Assembly: GCF_900104095.1 (NCBI RefSeq)
Contig: NZ_FNJO01000018.1
Span: 1 to 64,000 of the forward strand
From: Ralstonia sp. 25mfcol4.1
GTDB lineage: Bacteria > Pseudomonadota > Gammaproteobacteria > Burkholderiales > Burkholderiaceae
Length of the DNA stretch: 64,000 bases
Direction: 5' to 3'
Positions 1 through 8,539 of the stretch are shown here, in pieces (positions within the stretch are counted from its first letter, which is position 1; each line of letters starts with the position of its first letter). The notes beneath the pieces are model-generated. The model saw only the letters and a program-made list of their open reading frames with translations. It had not been told where the DNA came from and did not search any database. A program made the position numbers and the translations under genes.

Positions 1-293
1 AACACCAGCGGGCCGAGCCCAGATTCGACGTCCACTTCGAACGAATCACCGCTTGCCAGCGGCGAATCGACATGATCGGCCTTCTGAAGCCCTTCCGGCA
101 CGGTAGTGTCCATCGACAGTGCTGCGACCCAGAAATGCGAATCAGTTTCGCCAGGTAGGCCAGCGTGCACGTGCAGGCCAGTTTGTATCGGAGTTCCGAA
201 ATGGCCGTGCAGCAGCGGGGTCAGCAGTTGCGTCAGTACAAAAAGCACCAACACCACGCCCCGGAGCGAGACAATCGGGATTGCACGTGACAT
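1..293 (-). CDS. Hypothetical exported protein, 3' end outside the window
   Basis: The minus strand reads from an ATG at 293 to the window edge without a stop, giving about 97 residues. The N-terminus has a short basic stretch, then a hydrophobic segment (residues about 9-27, VVLVLFVLTQLLTPLLHG), which looks like a signal peptide or anchor. A His-rich patch follows (HGHFG, then HVHAG). I do not recognise the family. His-rich exported proteins of this kind occur near metal-resistance operons in Cupriavidus, but that is only a guess. Confidence 0.6.
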   Translation of the reverse strand, partial: MSRAIPIVSLRGVVLVLFVLTQLLTPLLHGHFGTPIQTGLHVHAGLPGETDSHFWVAALSMDTTVPEGLQKADHVDSPLASGDSFEVDVESGLGPLV

Positions 294-1006
294 AGCGCTA
301 TTGTAATGCAACCACTGCGGTACTGCCGCTGCGGCCTTCCGCCAATGCTCAGAAATGCCCCCTGTGTTGCCGGCGCCCGTTCGTTCTACAGCACTTGAAC
401 GGATTTGTTGGCGCACAGAAGCCTCGAACCTCGCAGTCACACATGGCTTCCTATCTTCGTGATCAAAAGTAGGGCAAGCGTATTTCGGCTTCACACCGTA
501 TTAGACGTCCTTCCCGATGGACTCGGACTCGAACCTCCTGATCGACAACGGAGAGCCTGTTGCCGTAGTGTTCCGCATCACCTTGATTAATCCCAGTTGT
601 CTAAGATTATCTCGGATGACTCGCAGACCTGAAGGCCTTGCTTCCGTCGCTCACAATCGATTACAACCCTGCATCTGGGCTGGCGATATGCTATCGCGCG
701 ACCTCTACCGCCAACGTGTCCTGACGAACTCCGGAAAGATGTGTAGCCATCGGCCTGCCAATGAACCGGTCGTCGAAAATACAAATGCCAGCGCGTAGGA
801 GGCTGCGAGCGCCGGTCGGTACTAAAGATGGAAGGTGTCAAAATTTGCATACCTAGAGTGCCATAGTCGTAACATGGCGATCTTCGCGTGATGTCTGCAT
901 TCGGCAGCTCAATTGCTCCTGTGGTAAGACGCCAACGGCCACAGGATTGGCCGTTCCCAAAGTTGTTGGCGCTCCTAGCTCTACCTGTAAGCCGCGTGGC
1001 GCGTAG
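294..1006. other. No convincing gene
   Basis: About 700 bases with only short, overlapping open frames on both strands whose composition does not look coding. I see no RNA gene or repeat. The stretch is less GC-rich than the genes to its right and may be a junction between two gene blocks. Confidence 0.5.
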
Positions 1007-2503
1007 TCAGGTTGGATTCACGCCGAAGGCGGGATTGGCGAGTGCATAATCGAGTTCGCCCGACGCCTGCGCATGGATGGTGAACAGCGGATCGCCCTCC
1101 GACACGGTGTGGCCCAGCCGAACGCGCATTGCGATGCCGGCCACCTGGTGGCGCGGCGCGCCCGCCAGCTTGGCGGTGCGCGCCAGGCGCCGGTTGTCGA
1201 TGGTGGTGACGGTGCCGCTGTTTGGCGCCAGTACTTCGCGCCGGAACAGCGCCTCGCCTGGCACCGTCAGCCCGCCCTGCGCCTCGCAAATGGACTGGAA
1301 CCTGGTCCAAGCCGCGCCGGTGTCAAGGATCTGCTCGGCTTTGGCCTGGCCTTCGCCCACCGTGGCCGCCCCGCAGAACTCCAGCAGCAAGCCAGACAGC
1401 AGCAGCGCGCGGCACCGCAGGTCGGTGGGCGCGTGGGCTTCGCGTCGCAACACGGCCAACACGTCGTGGGCCTCCAGCGCCGGACCAATGCCACGACCAA
1501 TGGGCTGGGCGCCGTCGGTATGCACCACCATCACTTGCAGCCCGAACGCCGCCGCCACGCATTGCATGAAGGATCCCAGGCGCAGCAGGTCGGCTTCGGA
1601 ACGCACCTTGGCCGTGGGGCCTACCGGGACATCGATCAGCACGTGCGTGGCCCCGGCAGCCACCTTCTTCGACAGGATCGACGCAATCAACTGGGCGTCG
1701 CTGTCGATATCGAGTGCGCGCTCCACGCGAATCATCACGTCGTCGGCCGGGCTCAGGTTCAGAGCGCCGCCCCACGCCAGCGCGCCGCCCGTGCGTTCCA
1801 CTACGCGCCGCAGTTCGTGCACGTCCATTGTCACGCGCGTCAGCGTTTCCATTGTGTCCGCCGTGCCCGCTGGCGACGTGATCGCGCGTGACGAGGTCTT
1901 GGGAATCGTCAGCCCGGCGGCGGCCGCGATTGCCACGATGATCGGCGTGGTGCGATTGCCGGGCAGGCCGCCCACGCAATGCTTGTCAGCCACCACCTTG
2001 CAGCCCCAGTGCAATTGCTTCCCCGTGCCGATCATCGCGCGGGTCAGGCCGATGACCTCCTGCTCGTTCATCCTGCCGCCCGCGCAGGCCGCCAGGAAGG
2101 CCGCGATCTGCATTTCCGTGTAGCGCTCGCCTGCAATGTCCTCGACGATGCCGGCCAGTTGTGCGTCGTCGATGGCCAGGCCATGAATCTTCGCGCGGAC
2201 CGCGCGCAGCGACTCAAGGGCCGGCGCGTGCGTAATCTCGATGGCGTCGCCCTCACGCGCGCCCAGCTCCGCCGCAGCGCTCGCCGAGAGACTGGCCTGG
2301 TGGGTATGCAGCAGCGGGGCGCCCACCAGGTTCAGCGTGGCGATTAGCGTGCGCGCACCAATTCGCACTTGCACGCGTGCCTGCGCCGAAAATCCTTCGG
2401 CTCCGCACACCGGACAGTCGGGATGAAGGTAGATCACGTGCTCCTGCCACGTGTCGATACCGAGCGGCTTGAATACCAGCATGGCGGGGGAGAAGGGCAG
2501 CAT
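1007..2503 (-). CDS. Thymidine/AMP phosphorylase family protein
   Basis: A 498-residue protein of the nucleoside phosphorylase family that includes bacterial putative thymidine phosphorylases and archaeal AMP phosphorylases. The phosphate-binding motif DKHCVGGLPGNRTT starts near residue 173, followed by the alanine-rich helix and the KTSSRAITSPAGTADTMET block typical of the family. The long N-terminal extension before the alpha domain is also typical of the archaeal-like branch. Expected reaction: phosphorolysis of a nucleoside or nucleoside monophosphate to base and (deoxy)ribose phosphate, which would salvage sugar phosphate in starved cells. It is divergent from the nuclease gene at 2757. 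The ATG at 2503 follows an in-frame TTG. Substrate cannot be decided from sequence. Confidence 0.85.
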   Translation of the reverse strand: MLPFSPAMLVFKPLGIDTWQEHVIYLHPDCPVCGAEGFSAQARVQVRIGARTLIATLNLVGAPLLHTHQASLSASAAAELGAREGDAIEITHAPALESLRAVRAKIHGLAIDDAQLAGIVEDIAGERYTEMQIAAFLAACAGGRMNEQEVIGLTRAMIGTGKQLHWGCKVVADKHCVGGLPGNRTTPIIVAIAAAAGLTIPKTSSRAITSPAGTADTMETLTRVTMDVHELRRVVERTGGALAWGGALNLSPADDVMIRVERALDIDSDAQLIASILSKKVAAGATHVLIDVPVGPTAKVRSEADLLRLGSFMQCVAAAFGLQVMVVHTDGAQPIGRGIGPALEAHDVLAVLRREAHAPTDLRCRALLLSGLLLEFCGAATVGEGQAKAEQILDTGAAWTRFQSICEAQGGLTVPGEALFRREVLAPNSGTVTTIDNRRLARTAKLAGAPRHQVAGIAMRVRLGHTVSEGDPLFTIHAQASGELDYALANPAFGVNPT

Positions 2504-2639
2504 CAACGGTCATCCCACTATGGACGCCGCGCGCCGTCAATGAAATCAGGATGCGCTGAGCTGTCTGTAGGGCATGGATGACAGCCATCGCCGCAGCGGG
2601 TGCATCGCCCAGGCATTTTGCGCGAGAAGCGCCCGGAGC

Positions 2640-2653
2640 TTGATGAAAATCAA
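2640..2653 (+). promoter_or_regulatory. Perfect FNR box
   Basis: TTGATGAAAATCAA is an exact TTGAT-N4-ATCAA palindrome. A -10-like CATCCT lies at 2675-2680, 21 nt downstream, pointing at the gene starting at 2757. Confidence 0.75.
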
Positions 2654-2756
2654 GCTGCCGCCCGGCATGCGATCCATCCTGAAAAATACAGTTGCCCGCA
2701 GTGCGCATCGCAAGGCATCCGGTTCGCGATGGCGCGGCATGGACAAGGGGATATCG

Positions 2757-4115
2757 ATGAAAGTGCAATGTCTGGGCGCCACCGACACGGTGACCGGTTC
2801 CAAGTACGTCGTGGACACGGGACGCGTCCGCGTGATGGTGGATTGCGGCCTGTTTCAGGGATACAAAGCCCTGCGTCTGCGCAACTGGGATGTTCTCCCG
2901 GTCGATCCCGCCAGCTTGCATGCGGTAGTGCTGACCCACGCGCACATCGATCACAGTGGATACCTGCCTCTGCTGATCCGCAACGGATTCCGGGGACGCG
3001 TGTACTGCACGCTGGGGACCGCGCAATTGTGCGGCGTGCTGCTGCCCGACTGCGCGGCGCTGGCCGAGGAGGACGCGACGTATGCAAACCGAAAAGGGTT
3101 CTCGCGTCACGATCCGGCGATGCCGCTCTATACGCGCGCCGATGCCGAGCGCGCGGTGTATCGCCTGGAGGCGGTGCGATTTGACACGCGCGTGCCGGTG
3201 GGCGCGGGCATCGATGCCGAGTTCAGTCACGCCGGTCACATCATCGGCGCGGCCAGTGTCACCTTGCACGTGGATGGGCAGCGCCTGGTGTTCTCCGGCG
3301 ATCTTGGGCGCCTGAACGATCCGGTGATGCGCGCGCCCGCCTTCCTGAAGCATGCCGACTGGCTGTTCGTGGAATCCACATACGGCGACCGGCGCCATCC
3401 CGACGTCGATCCCATCGACGCACTGGGCGATATCGTCAGCCGTACGATCGACAGGGGCGGCACGCTCGTGATCCCGACCTTCGCCGTGGGCCGCGCGCAG
3501 TCATTGCTCTATTGCCTGTACCGACTCAGGCAACTGCGTCGGCTGCCCGACGTACCCATCTACCTGAACAGCCCTATGGCAATCGCGGCAACGACGATCT
3601 TTGCCCGTCATGTGTCCGAGTTGCGCATCGACGAGGCCAGCTGCGCAGGCGCTTGCGATATGGCGCGCCCCGTAACCAGCACCGAGGCATCTGTCCGCCT
3701 GAACGCGGACCGCAGTCCGAAGATCATCCTCGCAGGAAGCGGGATGGCCACCGGTGGCCGTGTGGTGCACCACCTGGAAGCGTTCGGCCCGGACCCGCGC
3801 AACACCATCCTGCTGTCTGGATTCCAGGCGCCCGGCACGCGCGGCGCCCGCCTGTACAGTGGCGCCAGGCAAATCCGGCTGCATGGCAAGGACATCGACA
3901 TCCGCGCCGAAGTGGCGCAGATCGAGAACCTGTCGGCCCACGCCGATACCGATGAATTGATGGCCTGGCTGAAGGGGTTCGAGCGCCCGCCGCGTCAGAC
4001 GTTCGTCGTGCATGGCGAGCCGGCGGCCAGCGACGCGTTACGCCAGCGCATCGAACACGAGCTGAAGTGGCAGGTGACGATGCCCGAGTACCGCCAGAAG
4101 TATTCGCTGGAGTAG
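2757..4115 (+). CDS. MBL-fold beta-CASP RNA/DNA exonuclease-like protein
   Basis: A 452-residue metallo-beta-lactamase-fold protein. The zinc motif THAHIDH is at residues 60-66, with further metal ligands in the SHAGH segment, the FSGDLG segment and the C-terminal LSAHAD segment. The insert between them is the beta-CASP domain, so the likely role is RNA processing or decay. The family is related to CPSF73/YbjI-like MBL exoribonucleases and is common in stress islands beside USP genes. I chose the ATG at 2757 because AAGGGGAT precedes it at good distance; an in-frame ATG lies at 2739. A perfect FNR box stands 110 nt upstream, so expression should rise when oxygen falls. Confidence 0.88.
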   Translation: MKVQCLGATDTVTGSKYVVDTGRVRVMVDCGLFQGYKALRLRNWDVLPVDPASLHAVVLTHAHIDHSGYLPLLIRNGFRGRVYCTLGTAQLCGVLLPDCAALAEEDATYANRKGFSRHDPAMPLYTRADAERAVYRLEAVRFDTRVPVGAGIDAEFSHAGHIIGAASVTLHVDGQRLVFSGDLGRLNDPVMRAPAFLKHADWLFVESTYGDRRHPDVDPIDALGDIVSRTIDRGGTLVIPTFAVGRAQSLLYCLYRLRQLRRLPDVPIYLNSPMAIAATTIFARHVSELRIDEASCAGACDMARPVTSTEASVRLNADRSPKIILAGSGMATGGRVVHHLEAFGPDPRNTILLSGFQAPGTRGARLYSGARQIRLHGKDIDIRAEVAQIENLSAHADTDELMAWLKGFERPPRQTFVVHGEPAASDALRQRIEHELKWQVTMPEYRQKYSLE

Positions 4116-4166
4116 GGCGAAAACATGACGCGATAAGGTTGCGAAAGGGAAATCGCGGATTTGAAC

Positions 4167-4550
4167 TTATATGGAATGCTCGTCCTGGCCCATCCGAAGC
4201 TGGTGCTGCGCCACGAGCGCGCTCAGTTCTTCGAGCTTGGCCCGCGCGAGGCCAAGCGCCACGGCGCTGCGCGGCTGCGACACGCCGGCGGGCAGTATGC
4301 GCTGCACCGGACCGGGCGGCGCGTAGTCGCGCACGAGCACGAAGCCCTGGCTGTAGCCCTTGTCGGTGCGTTGCGTGTAGGCCCGCAGGTCGCAGTTGCA
4401 GGCGCGCCTGAACAGGTCGTCGGCATCCGTCGGAGCGGCGCAATCCGGCTCGGGCGGCGCGTCCGCTGCCGGCGCATCCGTGTGGAGCATGCCGGGCCAG
4501 CGCCGAAGCATCCATTGCGGCGCAACCCTCGACAGGGTCAGCACTCTCAT
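4167..4550 (-). CDS. Hypothetical 127-residue protein under an FNR-like box
   Basis: I do not recognise this protein. It has a basic N-terminus, an acidic Pro/Ala-rich stretch (residues about 24-43), then a short motif ACNCDLRAYTQRT with two cysteines, and a helical C-terminus (LGLARAKLEELSALVAQHQLRMG). No signal peptide or membrane segment is evident. The start is supported by GGAGACGAAC just before the ATG. Upstream, an FNR-like box at 4650-4663 and a TATATT hexamer 21 nt from it point at this gene, so it probably belongs to the same regulon. It converges on the nuclease gene. Confidence 0.65.
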   Translation of the reverse strand: MRVLTLSRVAPQWMLRRWPGMLHTDAPAADAPPEPDCAAPTDADDLFRRACNCDLRAYTQRTDKGYSQGFVLVRDYAPPGPVQRILPAGVSQPRSAVALGLARAKLEELSALVAQHQLRMGQDEHSI

Positions 4551-4649
4551 GTTCGTCTCCTATTCTTGCCACCGGACACACCGATATCGATGGTGTCGAT
4601 GCCTGCGTGTAAGCCCTGGTTCAATATAGAAAGCGACCATAAAAAACAT

Positions 4650-4663
4650 CTGATCCTAGTCAA
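4650..4663 (-). promoter_or_regulatory. FNR-like box upstream of the 4550 gene
   Basis: On the minus strand it reads TTGACTAGGATCAG, two mismatches from consensus. A TATATT hexamer at 4628-4623 lies exactly 21 nt downstream. Confidence 0.55.
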
Positions 4664-4791
4664 GAAGATCGGGGGGCATTTCGGGAATGAGCTTGTTTGT
4701 GCAGTTCGATTGCGCCGGGCGGGGCCGGGTAGGCACGCGTCGCCACGCACTGCGCGGCGTGCCCGCGTGGGTTGTCCGCACCACGCAACGC

Positions 4792-5559
4792 TCAGACCTG
4801 TGCCAGCGCGTCCAGATCGAAGATTTCAATTTGCTTGCCGTCCACGCGGATCAGTCCCTCGCGTTGGAAGCGCGAGAACGTGCGGCTGACCGTTTCAAGC
4901 TTGATGCCGAGGTAGCTGCCGATTTCCTCGCGCGTCATCCGTAGCGTGAACGCATGCGCCGCGTAGCCCCTTGCGCTCAGGCGCCGCGAAACGTTGAGTA
5001 GGAAGGCAGCGACCCGACGCTCCGAAGGCATGCCCGACAGCAGCGTGGTCTGGCGGGATTCGCGCACGATCTCCTGGCTCAGCAGCTTGTGCAACTGGCG
5101 CTGCACGCCGCGCATGTCGCGGCAAAGCAGTTCAAGCGGCGGAAACGGGATCACGCACACGGTGCTGTCTTCCAGTGCAACGGCATCGCAATCGTAGTGC
5201 TCGCCTGAGATGGCACTCAGCCCCAGCATATCGCCCGGTAACAGGTAGGCCGTAACGTGCTCGACACCTTCCTCATGGCCCGCCACCGTCTTGAACGATC
5301 CCGTGCGCAGCGTATAGAGGCACTGGAATCTGTCGCCCACACGGAACAGGTAGTCGCCGCGATGCACCATGCGCCACTGTCCGATGACCGATTCGAGCCT
5401 GGGCAGGTCGTCGTCATCGAGTCCCGCCGCCAGGCAGAGCGGCCGCAGGCTGCAATGGGCGCATCTGGGTGTCAGGGCCATGACCTGCGCTGGTGGCGCG
5501 TAGGCTTCTGGGTAGGGCATTGGCACGGCCGTGCGCAACTGTATTACCTGGTGCAGCAT
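4792..5559 (-). CDS. FNR-type oxygen-sensing Crp/Fnr regulator
   Basis: A 255-residue Crp/Fnr regulator. Cysteines 33, 36 and 42 form the CAHCSLRPLC cluster, and Cys135 in DSTVCVIPF aligns with E. coli FNR Cys122, so all four ligands for an oxygen-labile [4Fe-4S] cluster are present. The cyclic-nucleotide-like beta barrel spans about 60-140, then the dimer helix, then the winged HTH. The recognition helix LETVSRTFSRF keeps Glu222, Ser225 and Arg226, equivalent to the FNR residues that read TTGAT. Start chosen at 5559 because AAGGGGATGAC precedes the ATG; the longer frame upstream looks non-coding. It sits amid genes carrying TTGAT-type boxes and is the obvious regulator of them. Confidence 0.92.
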   Translation of the reverse strand: MLHQVIQLRTAVPMPYPEAYAPPAQVMALTPRCAHCSLRPLCLAAGLDDDDLPRLESVIGQWRMVHRGDYLFRVGDRFQCLYTLRTGSFKTVAGHEEGVEHVTAYLLPGDMLGLSAISGEHYDCDAVALEDSTVCVIPFPPLELLCRDMRGVQRQLHKLLSQEIVRESRQTTLLSGMPSERRVAAFLLNVSRRLSARGYAAHAFTLRMTREEIGSYLGIKLETVSRTFSRFQREGLIRVDGKQIEIFDLDALAQV

Positions 5560-5695
5560 GTCATCCCCTTTGCTGGTCGAAGCGCTGGCTGTATGTCGGC
5601 GTCGGTATTCGGTGTCTCCCGATTTGCCTGGAGTATTGGCCACGGCTGGTCCGGCCGAAATCAGCCGTGGCTGAGAGGTGGGTCAGACTGTGCTG

Positions 5696-5725
5696 AGCGC
5701 GTGTCAGGAAAACCTGACACGCGCT
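5696..5725. repeat. 30-bp perfect inverted repeat between two divergent genes
   Basis: Two 13-bp arms around AAAA, with core GTGTCAGG-AAAA-CCTGACAC at 5701-5720. It lies 137 bp upstream of the FNR gene start and just upstream of the BON promoter. It could be an operator or a hairpin in the regulator leader. A related 16-bp core recurs at 14723-14738. Confidence 0.7.
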
Positions 5726-5758
5726 TGCCCGCCGAATCCGCGTTCGCCCGGCGCGGCC

Positions 5759-5772
5759 TTGCGCCAACGCAA
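5759..5772 (+). promoter_or_regulatory. FNR-like box of the variant TTGCG-N4-CGCAA form
   Basis: TTGCGCCAACGCAA, with a TAGAGT hexamer at 5794-5799 exactly 21 nt downstream, pointing at the BON gene. It is weak alone, because the same loose form also occurs by chance at 6498. The spacing argues for function. Confidence 0.45.
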
Positions 5773-5838
5773 AGCCGCGCATCGTATTACGCCTAGAGTC
5801 ATTGAGAGGCAATACGCGGACAGGCATAAGGGGGGGAG

Positions 5839-6495
5839 ATGAAAGGCGATAATCAACTGAAGCAGGACGTGCTTGACGAGCTTGCCTGGGACCCGGAAGT
5901 CGACGAGCGAGAGGTCGGCGTGCAGGTGAGGGACGGCATCGTCACGCTCACCGGGAGTCTACGGTCATTCCATGCCAAGCGTTGCGCCGAGCGGGCCGCG
6001 CGGCGCGTGGCGGGCGTGCGCGCAATTGCAGTGGAACTGGAAGTGGTGCTGCCGGGTGACGCCGTGCGGACCGACGCCGATATCGCCTGGGCCGTGGAAA
6101 ACGCACTGACGTGGAATTCGGTGGTGCCCGCCGGCCAGCTCGGCGTGGTAGTGGAGCGCGGCATGGTGACGCTCTCGGGTGAAGTGGACTGGGACTACCA
6201 GCGGCGTGCCGCGGCCGATACGGTGCGCCGCCTCAACGGCGTGCGCGGCATCGTGAACCAGATCGTGCTGCGCCCCCGGACCAGCGCGCCCGACGTGCAG
6301 CAGCGCATCGAGGATGCCATGCGGCGCCAGGCGGCGCGCGATGCGCGGCATGTGAAGGTCATCGTCAAGGATGGCGTGGTCACACTGTCGGGCCATGTGA
6401 CGTCGCTGGCCGAACGGCAGGCGGCGTTCAACGCCGCGTGGATCGCGCCGGGCGTGATGAAGGTGGTGGACGATATCCAGGTGCTGCCGCAGTAG
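5839..6495 (+). CDS. Triple BON-domain protein
   Basis: A 218-residue protein with three BON domains (residues about 5-70, 76-145 and 148-216), each with the recurring V-x-V-x-x-G-x-V-x-L-x-G signature (VQVRDGIVTLTGSL, VVVERGMVTLSGEV, VIVKDGVVTLSGHV). There is no signal peptide, so unlike OsmY it is probably cytoplasmic. BON proteins are associated with osmotic and envelope stress and with phospholipid or surface binding; the role of this multi-domain form is not established. It starts after a GGGGGGGAG ribosome site. A close paralogue lies at 22161-22805. Confidence 0.9.
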   Translation: MKGDNQLKQDVLDELAWDPEVDEREVGVQVRDGIVTLTGSLRSFHAKRCAERAARRVAGVRAIAVELEVVLPGDAVRTDADIAWAVENALTWNSVVPAGQLGVVVERGMVTLSGEVDWDYQRRAAADTVRRLNGVRGIVNQIVLRPRTSAPDVQQRIEDAMRRQAARDARHVKVIVKDGVVTLSGHVTSLAERQAAFNAAWIAPGVMKVVDDIQVLPQ

Positions 6496-6537
6496 CGTTG
6501 CGGTGGCGCAAGGCGTGCGCCATCGCGCGTTCAGCGC

Positions 6538-7527
6538 TCAGATGCACAGGACGGCGGCACCGGCAAGCCGTCCCGCGCGCATGTCGTCGAGTGCCTTGCC
6601 GGCATCGCGCAGCGGATAGACCGTGGTGTGTAGCTGGATCGGCAGGCTGGCGGCCACCTGCATGAGCCCCACGCCATCCTCGCGCGTGAGATTGGCAACG
6701 GACACGATGTGCCGCTCTTCCCAAAGCTGCCGATACGGGAACGACGGAATATCGCTCATGTGGATGCCGCCACATACGACGACGCCACCCTTGTCCGTGG
6801 CACCCAGCGCGGCCGGCACCAGTGCGCCGTCCGACGCGAAGATCAGTGCCGCATCCAGCACAGTTGGCGGCGCCTCCAGGCTGCTGCCCGCCCACGCCGC
6901 GCCCACTTGCGTGGCCAGTGCCTGCGCCGCCGTGTCGCCGGGCCTTGTCATCGCATAGACCGTGCGGCCCTGCGCCACGGCGATCTGCGTGACAATGTGC
7001 GCGGCCGCGCCAAAGCCGTAGATGCCAAGCCGCTGCGCGTCGCCCGCCATGCGTAGCGTGCGATAACCAATCAGGCCGGCGCACAGCAACGGCGCGGCGT
7101 GCGCGTCATCGTAGGCGTCGGGAATCGGGAAGCAGTAACGCGCGTCGGCCAGCACGTATTCCGCGTAGCCGCCATCGCAGGTATAGCCGTGGAACAGCGG
7201 CGCGTCGCACAGGTTTTCGCGCCCGCTGATGCAGAAGCGGCAGACGCCGCAGGTATGGCCTAGCCACGGCACGCCCACCCGGTCACCGAGGGCCACGCCG
7301 GCCACGCCTTCGCCCAGCTTCTCGACGCAACCCACGATCTCGTGCCCCGGGATCAGCGCCGGCTTCGGATGTGGAAGGTCCCCGTCAATCACATGCAGGT
7401 CCGTGCGGCATACCCCGCAGGCATGTACGCGGATGCGCACCTGGCCGGCGCCCGGCGTGGGCACGGGCACGCGCTGCGTGCCAAGCGTGTGACCGTCGAA
7501 GATCATGGCCTGCATGCTGGCGTCCAT
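6538..7527 (-). CDS. Zinc-dependent alcohol dehydrogenase (MDR family)
   Basis: A 329-residue medium-chain dehydrogenase. The catalytic zinc site is in CGVCRTD and the GHE motif (LIPGHEIVG), and a structural zinc cluster is in HTCGVCRFCISGRENLC. The dinucleotide motif GIYGFGAAAHI marks the Rossmann domain. It most resembles the AdhP/YahK branch that converts primary alcohols and aldehydes. In a low-oxygen island it may reoxidise NADH by reducing aldehydes. I start it at 7527 (AAGGAATGCC before the ATG). It shares an intergenic region with the divergent USP gene; the FNR-like box there is better placed for the USP gene. Confidence 0.9.
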   Translation of the reverse strand: MDASMQAMIFDGHTLGTQRVPVPTPGAGQVRIRVHACGVCRTDLHVIDGDLPHPKPALIPGHEIVGCVEKLGEGVAGVALGDRVGVPWLGHTCGVCRFCISGRENLCDAPLFHGYTCDGGYAEYVLADARYCFPIPDAYDDAHAAPLLCAGLIGYRTLRMAGDAQRLGIYGFGAAAHIVTQIAVAQGRTVYAMTRPGDTAAQALATQVGAAWAGSSLEAPPTVLDAALIFASDGALVPAALGATDKGGVVVCGGIHMSDIPSFPYRQLWEERHIVSVANLTREDGVGLMQVAASLPIQLHTTVYPLRDAGKALDDMRAGRLAGAAVLCI

Positions 7528-7604
7528 CTGGCATTCCTTGTCGGACTCGCCCGCGTAACGCGCGGGCAGTTGAGTCGATGGTTGCACGCGCCACGCGCAC
7601 TGAC

Positions 7605-7618
7605 TTGATCTGGCGCAA
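7605..7618 (+). promoter_or_regulatory. FNR-like box, TTGAT-N4-CGCAA
   Basis: TTGATCTGGCGCAA. A TACCTT hexamer at 7640-7645 lies 21 nt downstream, pointing at the USP gene starting at 7684. Confidence 0.6.
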
Positions 7619-7683
7619 GTGTCGCACTCCTGCACTGATTACCTTTGACTGTAGTCGCTTCAACAACGCGAGAGGACATGGCG

Positions 7684-8507
7684 ATGGCTTACAAGACAGT
7701 GCTGGTCGATCTGACCGACGACGGGGCAAGGCAGGCGCGGCTGGATGCGGCATTTGCGCTGGCGGCGGACTCCAATGGGCGCGTGATCGGACTCAGTGCG
7801 ACCGGACCGATGCTCGATCCGTATCGCAGCGTGGGCGCGGAGACGATGCGCTATCAGGCCATGCACGCCGATATGTTGCGCGGCGTGGAGCAAGCGGGTA
7901 CGCAGGCGCTGTCCGATGCCTGTGCGCGTCACGGTACGCCGACCGACTATTCGCACGTGCTGGCGGAACAGGATGCTGGTTGGGCGCTGGCCACGCACGG
8001 CATGGCCAGCGACATCATCCTGCCCGGTCTGCCGGGGGCGCCCAGTGAACTGCCCGTGCTGATGGCGTCGGCGGCCGAATATGCACTGTCAACGCGGGCC
8101 GGCCGATGCTGGTGGTGCCGCCCCAGGCGCGGCTGTCGAAGATCGATACCGCGCTGGTGGCGTGGAACGGCAGGCGCGAGGCGGCTCGCGCGGTTTGCGA
8201 TGCGCTGCCGCTGCTCCAGCGCGCGAATCGAGTAATCCTGCTGGTGGTGATGGGCGGCAAGGGGCTTTGGCAGCATGGCGACGGCGAGCTGGTGCGCTGG
8301 CTTGGCACGCATGGTGTCCAAGCGTCGCTGGTGGTGGAAGAGCCGTCATCGGTGGCGGGTTGCCTGCTGCAGAAGGCGCTGCAGGTATCAGCCGACCTGC
8401 TGGTGGCCGGCGGCTACGGGCATTCAAGAATTGGCGAGCTGATGACCGGCGGCACGACCCGCACGTTGCTGCGCAACACGCCGGTGCCATTGCTCATTTC
8501 GCACTAG
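7684..8507 (+). pseudogene. Two-domain universal stress protein with a frameshift
   Basis: The reading frame opens at 7684 (GAGG 8 nt before) with the USP start MAYKTVLVDL and runs through the first domain to about 8095. The match then jumps frame: AGRPMLVVPP and the whole second domain, ending VPLLISH at 8507, are read in another frame. The second domain keeps the nucleotide-binding signature GGYGHSRIGELMTGGTTR. Intact, it would be a tandem USP of about 275 residues like its neighbours. The shift sits in a CG-rich stretch near 8092-8102 and could be a real mutation or a sequencing error. Confidence 0.8.
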
Positions 8508-8539
8508 GCGGCCGCGCCGCCATGCCAGGAGATCAAGCC

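Noticed and set aside
517..798. 93-codon plus-strand frame in the left intergenic region
   Set aside because: No ribosome site, no family resemblance, and overlapping frames of similar length on the other strand.
1073..2123. Long plus-strand frames opposite the nucleoside phosphorylase gene
   Set aside because: Shadows of a gene with clear family motifs on the minus strand.
6498..6511. TTGCGGTGGCGCAA, resembling the variant FNR-like form
   Set aside because: It lies between two convergent stop codons with no gene to drive and no -10-like hexamer at the right distance. It shows that the TTGCG-N4-CGCAA form alone is weak evidence.
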